A stretch of 64,000 nt of DNA from Phycisphaerales bacterium (GCA_016709445.1 JADJMV010000006.1:248001-312000), one strand, 5' to 3'; positions 29,920 to 39,888 are shown, counted from the stretch's first letter. Program-made: numbers and translations. The notes: generated from the letters alone by a model not told the origin.

Positions 29920-31245
29920 ATGATGAGTCCACGCTACCGCGCCATCACCCGCGCGAATATCGAGCAGACCGCATTCTGGGGCCGCCTGGACCCCGAGGTG
30001 CGGGAGGCGATCCGGATTGTCTCTCTCGTGCTGCCTTTCCGCACCAATGAGTACGTCTGCGATGCGTTGATCGATTGGTCGAATGTCCCAAACGATCCGG
30101 TCTTCCAGCTGACGTTCCCGCAGCGGGGCATGCTGGAGGATGATCACTACGAGCAACTCCGCTCGTTGATGGGGGAGGACGCGTCGGATGCGCTCGGGCA
30201 GGCGGTTGATCGCATCCGCTACGAGTTGAACCCCCACCCGGCAGGGCAGCTGACGCACAACCGGGCCGTGGTCGACGGGCACGTGCTGGACGGGATCCAG
30301 CACAAGTACCGCGAGACCGCGTTGTTCTTTCCCTCGCACGGGCAGACCTGCCACGCCTACTGCACCTTCTGCTTCCGCTGGGCTCAGTTCGTCGGGATCG
30401 AGGACCTGAAGTTCGCGAGCAAAGAGGTTGAAGATCTCTGCGGCTACCTCCGGCGCCATCCCCAGATTACCGATGTGCTCCTCACCGGCGGCGACCCGAT
30501 GGTGATGAAGGCGGCGATCTTGGAGCGGTATATCACGCCTTTGCTCAAGATCGAGAGCGTCCGGTCGATCCGGATCGGCACCAAGAGCGTGGCCTACTGG
30601 CCCCAGCGGTACGTCACGGATCCGGACGCCGATGATCTCCTGGAATTGTTCGAGCGTGTGGTCGTTTCCGGCCGGCAACTCGCGCTGATGGGCCACTACT
30701 CCCACCCCGTGGAGTTCTCGACCGACGTGGCCCAGGACGCCGTCCGGCGGCTCCGCTCGGCGGGCGTGAACATCCGGATGCAGAGCCCGGTGATCCGGCA
30801 CGTCAACGACAACAGCAGCGCCTGGGTCGATCTGTGGACGAAGGGCGTGCAGCTCGGGTGCATTCCCTACTACATGTTCGTCGAGCGCGATACCGGCGCG
30901 AAACGGTATTTCGAGATGCCCCTCGTTCGATGCTGGAACATCTTCCGGAACGCATACCAGCGTGTCTCCGGCCTTTCCCGAACCGTGCGCGGCCCGTCGA
31001 TGTCGTGCTTCCCCGGGAAGTGCCACATCCTCGGGGTGACCGAGGTCGGTGGGCAGAGGGCGTTCTGTCTCGAGTTCCTCCAGGCTCGGGAGCCCGATCT
31101 CGTCCGGCGGCCCTTCTTCGCGAGGTATGACCCCAAGGCCTCTTGGTTCAACCAGCTCGAGCCGCTCGGGCCGAGCGATGCGCCCTTCTTCGCGACGGGC
31201 GACGACGCTCCGGCGTACACACCGCTCACGGTCCGCTCGAACTGA
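29920..31245 (+). CDS. KamA-family radical SAM protein (lysine 2,3-aminomutase-like)
   Basis: Radical SAM enzyme of 441 residues. The 4Fe-4S motif is C-x3-C-x2-C (C144, C148, C151 in CHAYCTFCFRW), and the KamA context is seen in TGGDPMVM and RIGTKSVAYWPQRYVTDPD. Lysine 2,3-aminomutases carry a PLP-binding Lys in a Gly-rich PGGGGK stretch near the C terminus; here the closest match is CFPGKCHILG, so PLP use is uncertain. Related proteins move amino groups on lysine, glutamate or EF-P lysine. No efp gene is adjacent. The start is fixed by AGGAG 9 nt upstream of the first of two tandem ATGs. It is divergent from the isomerase-fold gene. Confidence 0.85.
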   Translation: MMSPRYRAITRANIEQTAFWGRLDPEVREAIRIVSLVLPFRTNEYVCDALIDWSNVPNDPVFQLTFPQRGMLEDDHYEQLRSLMGEDASDALGQAVDRIRYELNPHPAGQLTHNRAVVDGHVLDGIQHKYRETALFFPSHGQTCHAYCTFCFRWAQFVGIEDLKFASKEVEDLCGYLRRHPQITDVLLTGGDPMVMKAAILERYITPLLKIESVRSIRIGTKSVAYWPQRYVTDPDADDLLELFERVVVSGRQLALMGHYSHPVEFSTDVAQDAVRRLRSAGVNIRMQSPVIRHVNDNSSAWVDLWTKGVQLGCIPYYMFVERDTGAKRYFEMPLVRCWNIFRNAYQRVSGLSRTVRGPSMSCFPGKCHILGVTEVGGQRAFCLEFLQAREPDLVRRPFFARYDPKASWFNQLEPLGPSDAPFFATGDDAPAYTPLTVRSN

Positions 31246-31344
31246 CCCGCCGGGATCGGGTGTCGACCGGCGCGGGCTGCGCCGGTGATACCATGCGCCG
31301 CGGTTGCCCCGCATCTGGCCCCCCGCAACCCGATCGGAGGCGTC

Positions 31345-33789
31345 ATGCCGTTGATTCGTCTCACCGTGCTCGTGCCGTCGATGCTCCTGATTGTGGTGCT
31401 CGGTCGAGCGGCCCATGCCCAGGAAGCTTCGGGGATCCGGGCCGTGCCGTTTTCGGCGGTGGGGGTGCGGGATGGGTTCTGGTCTCCGCGACTCGAGACC
31501 AACCGGGAAGTGACGGTCTGGTACGACTTCGATCAGTGCGAGCGTACCGGGCGCATCCGCAATTTCGCCGTCGCGGGGGGCCTCGAGGAGGGCCGGTTCG
31601 AGGATCGCCTACAACGACTCGGATGTCTACAAGGTGATCGAGGGTGCGGCGTATTCGCTCGCGACCGCCCCGGACGCCAAGCTCGACGCCTACCTCGACG
31701 GGCTGATCGCCAAGATCGCGGCCGCCCAGGAGCCGGATGGCTACCTCTACACCGAACGCACTATCCAGGGTGATACGCTCACCGATGAGCGGGCCGGCCC
31801 GACGCGCTGGTCGCACCTGGCGCACAGCCACGAGCTGTACAACGTGGGACACCTCTATGAGGCGGCGGTGGCGCACTACCAGGCGACCGGCAAGCGATCG
31901 CTGCTCGATGTGGCCATCAAGAACGCCGACCTGCTCGGCCGCGTGTTCGGGCCCGGCGAGGGGCAGATCAGGGCGGTGCCGGGGCACGAGGAGGTCGAGA
32001 TCGGGCTGGTCAAGCTCTCTGGGGTGACGGGAGAGCGGAAGTACCTGGATCTGGCGAGGTTCTTCATCGACATGCGGGGCCGGTCGGATCTCCGCGAGAC
32101 GTACGGCGACTATGCCCAGGATCACATCCCCGTGGTCGAGCAGAACGAGCCGGTGGGCCACGCGGTCCGGGCGGGGTACCTCTACGCGGGTATGGCCGAT
32201 GTCGCGGCACGGACGGGAGCGCCGGGCTACGCCGAGCGCTAAATCGGATCTGGGAACGGCTCGTCGGGCGCCGGATGTACCTCACCGGGGGCATCGGCGC
32301 CCAGCGGAACACCGAGGGCTTCGGGGAGGACTATGACCTGCCCAATGCGGACGCCTACAACGAGACGTGCGCCGCCGTGGCGAGCATGCTGTGGAACCAC
32401 CGCATGTTTCTGCTCGAGGGCGATTCGAAGTACATGGACATCTTCGAGCGGACGCTCTACAACGGCTTCCTCTCGGGCGTCTCGCTCTCGGGCGACCGGT
32501 TCTTCTATCCCAACCCGCTTTCATGCGACGGCGTGACGCCGTTCAATCAGGGCAGTCTGCAGCGGGCGCCCTGGTTCGGGACCTCGTGCTGCCCGGTGAA
32601 CGTGGTCCGCATGCTGCCCTCGGTGCCGGGGTACGTCTACGCGACGCGGGGCAACGACATCTACGTGAATCTCTACATCGCCGGTGTGGGCGAGATCCAG
32701 ACTGGTGCGGGTGCCGTGCGGCTGACGCAGGAGACGCGGTATCCGTGGGATGGGAAGGTCCGCGTGACCGTCGAGCCGGAGCACGCGGGGCGGTTCGCCC
32801 TGCGCTGCCGGATTCCCGGCTGGGCACGGGGCGAGCCGGTGCCGAGCGATCTCTACGAGTATTCCGGGGACGCCGAGATCCAGGACTGGACCGTGCGTGT
32901 GAACGGCGAGCAGCTCGGCGTCCAGAGCGAGCGGGGATACGCGGTCATCGATCGCGAGTGGAAGGCCGGCGACGCCGTGACGCTCGACCTGCCTATGCGG
33001 ACGAACTTCGTGCGGGCCAACCCGCGGGTGGGCGCCGACCGGAATCGCGTGGCGATCGAGCGGGGCCCGCTGGTCTACTGCTTCGAGGGCGTGGACAACC
33101 GGGCGCTCGAGGGGCTTGTCATCGAGCCGGGCTCGCCGGGCCAGTGGAGTTTCGATCCGGCCTTGCTCGGTGGCGTCGGCGTGATCGATCTGGTCGGCGA
33201 GCATGTGCGTCGGCTCGAAGATGGGACGACCGACCGGGAGCCGACCGAGGCCCGCGCGATTCCCTACTACGCGTGGGCCCAGCGTGAGGTGGGCCCGATG
33301 GAGGTCTGGGTGGCTGCGAGCGCTGACGCGGTTCCGGTGCGTCCCGTGCCGACCGCTGCCTCGTGTGCTGCGGCCAGCGCATCGCATTGCTGGGCCAACG
33401 ACTCGGTCCGCGCGATCAACGACCTCAGGGAGCCGGTGTCGTCCTCGGACGAGACGATCCCGCGTTTGACTTGGTGGGATCACCGCGGCACGGCGGAGTG
33501 GGTACAGCTCGACCTTGCCGGAGTATGTGAGGTGTCGGGCGTCGGGGTGTATTGGTTTGACGACACCGGGCACGGGCAGTGCCGGGTGCCGGCGTCGTGG
33601 CGTGTTCTCTGCCGGGTGGCGAACGAGTGGCGCCGGGTGGAGACGGGCGAGCTTGCGGTTCAGAAGGACGCGTACTGCCACGCGGGATTTGGAGCGGTTC
33701 GGACCGATGCGGTCCGGGTCGAGGTAAGGCTGCAGGACGGCTTTTCTGGGGGTGTCCTGGAGGTGAAGCTGGATTCGGCGGCGCCGTGA
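31345..33789 (+). pseudogene. GH127 beta-L-arabinofuranosidase-like protein, two frameshifts
   Basis: Exported glycoside hydrolase. A signal peptide is at MPLIRLTVLVPSMLLIVVL...HAQ. Sequence typical of GH127 runs through three frames: up to FAVAGGLEEGRFE (about 31600), then IAYNDSDVYKVIEGAAYS to GAPGYAER (about 32237), then NRIWERLVGRRMYLTGGIG to the end. The key residues match the known Zn/Cys enzymes: YNETCA (Glu and Cys ligands) and GTSCCPVN (Cys nucleophile plus Cys ligand). The second break is fixed by adding one C after GAGCGC; the first needs two G in a GAGG stretch. The C-terminal part resembles a discoidin-like tail. Rejoined length is about 815 residues. It probably releases L-arabinofuranose from plant-type glycans. 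Confidence 0.75.
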
Positions 33790-33868
33790 TGGGGCGACAA
33801 TCCGTGGGGGTTGTCCGGTCCCGGGCCGGCTGCTGAGGCTGGCAGGGGTGCCGACGCCGGACGGTCGT

Positions 33869-36823
33869 TCACTTCGCCTCGTGCCAGTTCTCGCTGATCG
33901 CGGCGTCGGCGACGAGTGGGACGTCGAGGGTCATCGCCTGCTGCATGCGCTCGACGACGAGGTCGCGGACGCGGTCGCCGAGGGGCTTGGGGGCCTCGAA
34001 GACCAGTTCGTCGTGGATCTGGAGCAGCATCCGCACGCCGTCGATCTCCGGGGGCTTGCCGCCGCGCAGATGGGCCGCGTGGGGGCTCAGCCGGCGGTGG
34101 AGGTCGACCATGGCGATCTTGATGAGGTCGGCGGCGGAGCCCTGCACGACGCTGTTGATGGCGGTGCGCTCGGCCAGCGCCCGGCGGGTCGGGTCGCGGG
34201 CCTCGATCTCGGGGATGGGGCGGCGGCGCTTCATCATGGTCTCGACGTAGCCGAGCCGCTTGGCCTGGGCGATGCACTCCTCGAGGAAGGTGGTGATCCC
34301 CGCGAAGCGCCGCTTGTAGCCGTCGATGATCTCCCCGGCCTCGGAATTGGCGATGCCCAGGCGGCGGGCGAGGCCGAAGGCCGTGATGCCGTAGACGATC
34401 CCGAAGTTGACCATCTTGGCCCCGCCGCGCTGCTCGCGGGTGACCTGGTCGATGGGGATGCCGTGGATCTGCGCGGCCACGGCGGCGTGGATGTCCTGGC
34501 CCTCCAGGAAGGCCTGGATCAGCGCGGGGTCGCGGGAGAGATGGGCGAGCAGGCGCAGCTCGATCTGGGAGTAGTCGGCGGTGACGAGCACGTGGCCGGG
34601 CTCGGCGATGAATGCCTTGCGGATGTCGCGTCCGATCTCGGTGCGGATGGGGATGTTCTGGAGGTTGGGGTCGCTCGAGCTCAGCCGTCCCGTGACGGCG
34701 ACGGTCTGGTTGAAGCTGGCGTGGATGCGCCCGGTTGAGGGCTCGATCTCCTCGCGGAGGTTCACCAGGTAGGTGTTGACGAGCTTGGTGAGCTGGCGGT
34801 ATTCGAGGATGAGGCGTGGGATCGGTGTCTCGACGCTCGCGTCCTGCTCGAGCTTCTCGAGCACCTCGGCGTCGGTCGAGGGGCCGGTCTTGCCGCGTTT
34901 GATCACGCGCAGGCCGAGGCCCGGCTCGGCGGCGTCGGTCTTGTTGAAGAGCGCCGAGGCGAGCTGCCTGGGCGAGTCGGGATCGAACTCGCGCCCGATC
35001 GCGCCCATCGCGTGGTCGGCGATCTCGGTCCGCAACTCGGCGATGCGCTTCTCCAGGCGCCCCCGCTGGTGCTCCAGCTCCTTGGGGTCCACGCGGATCC
35101 CGTTCCACTCGAGCTCGGCGAGCACGTCGACGACCGGCATCTCCAGCTCGTAGAACAAGGGGTCGAGCTTCATCGCCCGCAACTGGGGCAGCATCTTCCT
35201 CGCCAATTGGAGTGTCACATCCGCATCCTCGGCGGCGTACTCGGTCGCGCGGTCGAGCGGGGCCGTGTCGAAGGTGCGTTGGTTCTTGCCCGATCCGATC
35301 AGCTCGGTGATCGAGATGTTGTGCCGGTTGAGCAGGGCGAGGGCCAGGGCGTCCATCGAGTGGCTGGACCGCGAGGCGTCGATCAGGAAGCTCGCGATCA
35401 TCGAGTCGCCCCCGCCCTCGGCCAGGTGCCCGCGCAGCTCTACGCCCGCCCGGCGGAGCACGAGCATGTCGTACTTGAGGTTGTGCCCGAGCTTGGGGAC
35501 CGAGGCGTCTTCGAGCAGGGGGCGCAGCGCGGCGAGTACAGTGGGCTCGTCGAGGTGCGACTCCGGCTCCGGTGAGCGGACGGGGACGTACCAGCCGGTG
35601 CCGGGCCTGGTCGAAAGCGAGAGGCCGCAGAGGTCGGCCCGCATGGGGCGGAGCGAGGTCGTCTCCGTGTCGATCGCGAAAGCCCTTGCGCCGCGGAGCT
35701 CGGCAACGAGCTCGTCGAGTTCGGTCCGTGTCCGGACGCAGCGGTAGTCGCCCTCGGCGCGAGTCACCTCGGAGGCGGACTCGTCGAGGTGGCCGAAGAG
35801 GCCGCCTGAATCGTTCGGTATCGACTGCCGCGGCCGCGTTTCTTTCGCCTCGCCCGGCGTCGGCATGTGCTCGACACCCCGGACCTCTTCGCCCATGAGC
35901 AGTCGCAGCTCGTCTTGATAGCGGTTGAAGCCGAGTTCCTTGAGGATCGGGGCCAGCTCCCCGAGCCGGAAGACCGACGTCGCGGCCTGCGAGAGGTCAA
36001 GCTCGGCCGGGGCGTCGTGGCGGAGGGCGACGAGCTTTCGGGACAGCTCCAGCACGCCCGCCTCGGCCGCCGCCTTGATGCTCTCCCGCCGCTTGCCCTT
36101 GATCTTCCATTCCTTCGCCGGCCTGTCCTCCATCACCTCGGCGACGACCGCCTCGATCGAGCCGAACTCGGCGACGAGCTGGGCCGCGGTCTTGGGCCCG
36201 ATCCCCGGCACGCCCGGTACATTGTCGACGGTGTCGCCCATGAGGGCGAGCATGTCGATCACCTGGCGGGGTTCCAGCCCGGTATCGGCCTTCAGGCTCG
36301 CGGCCGTGATCAGCTCGTCGGTGTGGATGTCGTACATCTCCGTCGGCGGCTCGCCCTCGCCGAGGAGCTGCTTGAGGTCCTTGTCCTTGCTGATGATCCG
36401 CACGCGGACGTCGGGGTGCTTGGCGCTGTAGGTGCTGGCGAGCGTGGCGATCACGTCGTCGGCCTCGAAGCCCTCGGCCCCGATGACGGGGACGCCGATC
36501 GCCCTCAGGAGCGAGAGCGCACGCTCGACCTGGGGCATCAGGTCTTCGGGCGGCTCGTCGCGGGTGGCCTTGTACTCGGGGTAGAGCTGCGAGCGGAAGG
36601 TGCCGTGGTCGCCGCCGACATCGATCACGCAGGCGACGTAGTCCGGCGGGCCCTCCATCTTGCCCTCGCCCCTGAGCAGCTTGAGCAGCATGCCCACGAA
36701 GCCGAAGGTCATGTTGGTCGGCTCCTTGGTGACCGGGCTGGTCATGGGCGTGCGGATGGCGTGGTAGGCCCGGAAGAACTGGGCGTAGCCATCGATGAGG
36801 TAGAGGGTCTTCATCGCCCCCAT
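33869..36823 (-). CDS. polA: DNA polymerase I
   Basis: Family A polymerase of 984 residues for primer removal and repair synthesis. A complete 5'-3' exonuclease is present at about 1-310 (LYLIDGYAQFFRAYHAI, GFEADDVIATLAS, GDTVDNVPGVPGIGPKTA). The 3'-5' proofreading domain starts near 380 with intact DTET (385-388), followed by KLGHNLKYDMLVL and YAAEDADVTLQL. The polymerase domain shows ADYSQIELRLLAHLS (motif A), RGGAKMVNFGIVYG (motif B) and LQIHDELVFEAP (motif C). All three activities therefore look functional. The start is the first ATG (36823) or the ATG three codons later (36814); neither has a clear Shine-Dalgarno. Confidence 0.96.
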   Translation of the reverse strand: MGAMKTLYLIDGYAQFFRAYHAIRTPMTSPVTKEPTNMTFGFVGMLLKLLRGEGKMEGPPDYVACVIDVGGDHGTFRSQLYPEYKATRDEPPEDLMPQVERALSLLRAIGVPVIGAEGFEADDVIATLASTYSAKHPDVRVRIISKDKDLKQLLGEGEPPTEMYDIHTDELITAASLKADTGLEPRQVIDMLALMGDTVDNVPGVPGIGPKTAAQLVAEFGSIEAVVAEVMEDRPAKEWKIKGKRRESIKAAAEAGVLELSRKLVALRHDAPAELDLSQAATSVFRLGELAPILKELGFNRYQDELRLLMGEEVRGVEHMPTPGEAKETRPRQSIPNDSGGLFGHLDESASEVTRAEGDYRCVRTRTELDELVAELRGARAFAIDTETTSLRPMRADLCGLSLSTRPGTGWYVPVRSPEPESHLDEPTVLAALRPLLEDASVPKLGHNLKYDMLVLRRAGVELRGHLAEGGGDSMIASFLIDASRSSHSMDALALALLNRHNISITELIGSGKNQRTFDTAPLDRATEYAAEDADVTLQLARKMLPQLRAMKLDPLFYELEMPVVDVLAELEWNGIRVDPKELEHQRGRLEKRIAELRTEIADHAMGAIGREFDPDSPRQLASALFNKTDAAEPGLGLRVIKRGKTGPSTDAEVLEKLEQDASVETPIPRLILEYRQLTKLVNTYLVNLREEIEPSTGRIHASFNQTVAVTGRLSSSDPNLQNIPIRTEIGRDIRKAFIAEPGHVLVTADYSQIELRLLAHLSRDPALIQAFLEGQDIHAAVAAQIHGIPIDQVTREQRGGAKMVNFGIVYGITAFGLARRLGIANSEAGEIIDGYKRRFAGITTFLEECIAQAKRLGYVETMMKRRRPIPEIEARDPTRRALAERTAINSVVQGSAADLIKIAMVDLHRRLSPHAAHLRGGKPPEIDGVRMLLQIHDELVFEAPKPLGDRVRDLVVERMQQAMTLDVPLVADAAISENWHEAK

Positions 36824-36859
36824 GGTAGTGGAGGCTGGACCCGCGGGCCCGGCATCTGG

Positions 36860-37381
36860 TCAGCCGGCGGAATGAGTCGAGCCCCCGAAGACTCTGCGAG
36901 AAGCTTCGGCGAAGCTCATGAACACCAAGAGGATGGCGGAAATCGAGAGGGGCATCGAGAGCGCGAGGTCGTACCAGCGCAGACCTGCGCGGAGCGTGGC
37001 GACCCGGGGCCTCGCGGGGTCGTACCTGACTTGGACGGGGCTCCCCACCGGGTGGTCCCCCGTGACGCGCGCCGCCGAATCGACGAAGGGGACCTGCACT
37101 CTGGCCAGGTGGTAGGTCGAGCCGGTAAAGCTGGTATCACCAACCCTGTATTCATACTCGATCCGGTAGCGTCGGCTCAGTCGAAGTCCCGGGGGCCTGT
37201 AGGCCTCCGACGCGGTCATCGTCCCCGGCGCCGACGGCCAGGAGGCAGACGCCGCCTGATCGAGCACACCGATCCAAACGACGGGCAGCAGCCATAAGGT
37301 CAAGCAGAGAGCAACGACAGCCGTCGTGACGACCTTCCCCGTCGGCATCGCCCGAAGTCGGTCCCAATGGAGCAGCGTCAT
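36860..37381 (-). CDS. DUF3592 membrane protein
   Basis: Small membrane protein of 173 residues with two transmembrane helices, at about 18-40 (VVTTAVVALCLTLWLLPVVW) and near the C terminus (LALSMPLSISAILLVFMS). Between them lies a beta-rich loop with the DUF3592 pattern: RYRIEYEYRVGDTSFTG, VGSPVQVRYDPARPRVATL. Function is unknown. Its ATG overlaps the stop of the upstream GlmU-like gene (ATGA), so it is translated with it. Confidence 0.75.
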   Translation of the reverse strand: MTLLHWDRLRAMPTGKVVTTAVVALCLTLWLLPVVWIGVLDQAASASWPSAPGTMTASEAYRPPGLRLSRRYRIEYEYRVGDTSFTGSTYHLARVQVPFVDSAARVTGDHPVGSPVQVRYDPARPRVATLRAGLRWYDLALSMPLSISAILLVFMSFAEASRRVFGGSTHSAG

Positions 37382-38592
37382 GACTCGGTCGTCGATTCTT
37401 TGTGCAGCGCCGTGAGCCTCGCCAGATACGCATCACTCGGCTCGACATCCCGCCTCGCCATCACCGTTCTTGCAACGTCCAGGAACTTCCCGAGCCGGTA
37501 GCTCCGCGAGCCCTCGTCGGTCACCCAGGCGAACCGCCCCACGCACCCATGGATCGCCGCGCTCGCGGCCCACATCGCGCCCGTGTGCACCACTGCGCCC
37601 GTCATGATCCGCGTCCCGATCGCCGTCCGCACGTGGTCGCCGATCATCGCGCCCAGGAACGTCTCCCCCGTCCGCTCCCGCGGCCCGTCGCACGTCGCCT
37701 TCGCCACCACCTCGCTGTAGGTGTTCAGAAGATTCGAATTGGTCGTCCCCGCCCCGAGGTTGCTCCACTCACCCACCCAGCTGTCCCCGAGGAAGCCCTC
37801 GTGGGCTTTGTTGGCGTAGCCCTGGAAAACTACTCCGGCGACCTCGCCGCCGACCTTGCACTGCGGCCCGACGGCGGTCCCGCTGCGGATCGCCGCGTGT
37901 TCGAGCACCGTGCTCCGCGGGCCGATGGCGGCGGGCCCGACGATCACTGCCCCCGGGCGGATGACCGCCTCGCCGCCGATCCAGACCGGCCCGCTCTCCA
38001 CGTCGATCGTGACGCCGGGGTACACCGTGGCATCCGGGTCGAGCAAGACGTCGGCCGGGTTTCCGATGATCAGGACACCTGCGGGGGTCGGCGCGGGTTC
38101 ACGAGAGTTGCGGATCAGCTCCAGATCGAACCGCAACGCCTGATCGCGGACGCTGCGGAAGTGCCAGGGCCGACTCATCAGGACCGGGCCCTCGAGCGTC
38201 TCGGTCGGTCGGGCGGGCGTCTCGCCGACCAGCACCCGGATGGCGTCGACGAGGTTCAGCAGCCCCCCGACCACCGCTCCCTCGACCGGGTCGAGGTACA
38301 CCACGCCCGGTCTGGGCTTGCGGATCTGTTCCGGCGGGATCGGGCATCGCCCGTTGATCACCAGCACCTCGCCGGACTGGATGGGGATCCGGTTGATCGG
38401 GACGTCGTGGTTCTCGGCCGCAAGCCCGGCAACTGCCTCGGGCACATACAGCGCCGCGGCCCGACTGCCCAGGCTCAACCGGTGCCGCTCCAGCGTGGTC
38501 ATGGCGCCCGTGCGCACGTCAAAGACCGGACGCAGGTCCGTCAACGGGGCGAGCTGCCCACGGCCATCGTCAAAGACAACGGTCGGAACCAT
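37378..38592 (-). CDS. GlmU-like sugar nucleotidyltransferase with left-handed beta-helix
   Basis: Cytosolic protein of 404 residues resembling the alternative bacterial GlmU family (Bacteroidetes/planctomycete type): an N-terminal nucleotidyltransferase-like region (VVFDDGRGQLAPLTDLRPVF) that lacks the classical L-x-x-G-x-G-T-x-M loop, then a hexapeptide-repeat beta-helix (IGGEAVIRPGAVIVGPAAIG, SNLGAGTTNSNLLNTY) as in acyltransferases. It may supply UDP-GlcNAc for cell wall or LPS; this is inference from the family. The start at MVPTVVFDDG avoids 14 upstream codons that enter the divergent promoter. It is translationally coupled to the DUF3592 gene. A divergent HAD phosphatase gene starts 59 bp away. 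Confidence 0.8.
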   Translation of the reverse strand: MVPTVVFDDGRGQLAPLTDLRPVFDVRTGAMTTLERHRLSLGSRAAALYVPEAVAGLAAENHDVPINRIPIQSGEVLVINGRCPIPPEQIRKPRPGVVYLDPVEGAVVGGLLNLVDAIRVLVGETPARPTETLEGPVLMSRPWHFRSVRDQALRFDLELIRNSREPAPTPAGVLIIGNPADVLLDPDATVYPGVTIDVESGPVWIGGEAVIRPGAVIVGPAAIGPRSTVLEHAAIRSGTAVGPQCKVGGEVAGVVFQGYANKAHEGFLGDSWVGEWSNLGAGTTNSNLLNTYSEVVAKATCDGPRERTGETFLGAMIGDHVRTAIGTRIMTGAVVHTGAMWAASAAIHGCVGRFAWVTDEGSRSYRLGKFLDVARTVMARRDVEPSDAYLARLTALHKESTTES

Positions 38593-38651
38593 CCCGACCA
38601 CTATACCCTCTCCCGCCCGCGGGACCGCGCCCAAAGCTCTGGAGACGATCC

Positions 38652-39320
38652 GTGCCCCAACGCCCCATCGCCGCCGTCATCTTCGACCTGGACGGCACCC
38701 TCGCCAACTCCGAACTCGCCCACGAGGAGGCTCTCCGGGCGGCCGCGGCCTCCAGGGGGATGACGCTGAGTGCCGAGAACTTCCAGCACCGGTTTGTCGG
38801 CCTGGGAGAGTCTGCCTGCTTCCGGATTCTCGCGCAGGAGCAGGGGATCGATCTGACCCCGGCGCTTCTTGAGGAATTGCTCGCGACGAAGCTCGACCAT
38901 TTCCTGGCGCTGGCGGGCCGGGGTGCAGTGACCCCATGGCCGGGCGCGGTGGAACTGGTCGCCGCCGCATCGGCGGCGGGCCGGGTTGCGCTGTGCACCG
39001 GTTCGGGGCGGGTCTCGGTGGCGGCGATCCTGCGCGCGATCGGGCTGGCGGACGCGTTCGGCGTGGTGGTGACCTCCGACGACGTTGCACGCACGAAGCC
39101 GGACCCGGAGGGGTATCGGCTCGCGGCGGCACGTCTTGGCGTCGACCCGGGGGCGAGCATCGCGATCGAAGACTCCCCGACTGGCGTCCGGGCAGCGCGG
39201 GCGGCTGGCCTGCAGGTCTTCGCGGTGGAGCACTCGTTTCCGGCCTCGTCGCTGGGCGAAGCGCACCGCATATTCCGCACGCTGGCCGAGATCGGGCCGG
39301 AACTCGTGCAAACCCGTTGA
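38652..39320 (+). CDS. HAD-superfamily hydrolase (beta-phosphoglucomutase/phosphatase-like)
   Basis: Cytosolic HAD-IA protein of 222 residues with all four motifs: nucleophile Asp12 and Asp14 in VIFDLDGTLANSE, CTGSGR (motif II Thr/Ser), KPDPEGY (Lys) and IEDSPTGVRAA (acidic motif IV). The cap domain lies between motifs I and II. These enzymes dephosphorylate or isomerise small sugar phosphates and related metabolites; the substrate is not predictable. The start is a GTG with GGAG 7 nt upstream. It ends one base before the convergent mreD gene and is divergent from the GlmU-like gene. Confidence 0.88.
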   Translation: MPQRPIAAVIFDLDGTLANSELAHEEALRAAAASRGMTLSAENFQHRFVGLGESACFRILAQEQGIDLTPALLEELLATKLDHFLALAGRGAVTPWPGAVELVAAASAAGRVALCTGSGRVSVAAILRAIGLADAFGVVVTSDDVARTKPDPEGYRLAAARLGVDPGASIAIEDSPTGVRAARAAGLQVFAVEHSFPASSLGEAHRIFRTLAEIGPELVQTR

Positions 39321-39321
39321 G

Positions 39322-39888
39322 TCAGCGTCGCTGTGCGAACCGGTGCGGGACGTGCTGGAATCCGAAGGCGGGTAGCGCGAGGATGAGCAACAGCGAGAGG
39401 GGGATCGCGACCACGCCAGTGTAGAGGCTGGAGCCAAGCCTCGCGGCGAGTTGGCCGGCCGGCGACCATGCGGCGGGGTCGTGGAGGAGGAGACTGCGGA
39501 TCGTGAGCAATGCGGTCGCCAGGATCTGCCAGGTGGCGAAGCCGATGAGCGAGAGGAACGCGATCGAGAGTGGGTTGCGCCGGAACATCAGCCCGCGCAG
39601 GGCGAGCACGAGTTGGCACATGAGCAGGGCGCCCAGCGCGTTCGGCCCGAGAAGCGTGATCGGCTGGGCATCCGGCCTCGCCATCGGGCTGGAGAGATCC
39701 ATCATGACCCCGAGCAGCAGACATCCCCACTGGGCGGCTCGCGCCGGCGCGGAGCAGGCGAGGAAGACCGCGTAGACCGCGACGAAACTCGGCACGACCT
39801 CGCGCGGGCCGAACTGCAGCGACCCCTTGAGCCCCTGCTCGAGGCCGAGCATCAACCATGCGCCGATCGCGAAGACGATCCAGCTCAT
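39322..39888 (-). CDS. mreD: Rod shape-determining protein MreD-like
   Basis: Integral membrane protein of 188 residues with about five helices (MSWIVFAIGAWLMLGLEQ, VVPSFVAVYAVFLACSA, LLLGVMMDLSSPM, SLYTGVVAIPLSLLLILALP). The sequence is weakly conserved as usual for MreD; the assignment rests on size, topology and position directly after mreC with an ATGA overlap. MreD works with MreC and MreB in the elongasome that organises lateral peptidoglycan synthesis. Confidence 0.82.
   Translation of the reverse strand: MSWIVFAIGAWLMLGLEQGLKGSLQFGPREVVPSFVAVYAVFLACSAPARAAQWGCLLLGVMMDLSSPMARPDAQPITLLGPNALGALLMCQLVLALRGLMFRRNPLSIAFLSLIGFATWQILATALLTIRSLLLHDPAAWSPAGQLAARLGSSLYTGVVAIPLSLLLILALPAFGFQHVPHRFAQRR

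Noticed and set aside
31345..32300. Programmed ribosomal frameshifting as an explanation for the GH127 and kinase breaks
   Set aside because: No slippery heptamer with a downstream pseudoknot is evident, and shifts of different directions occur in many unrelated genes of the window, which fits indel error better.
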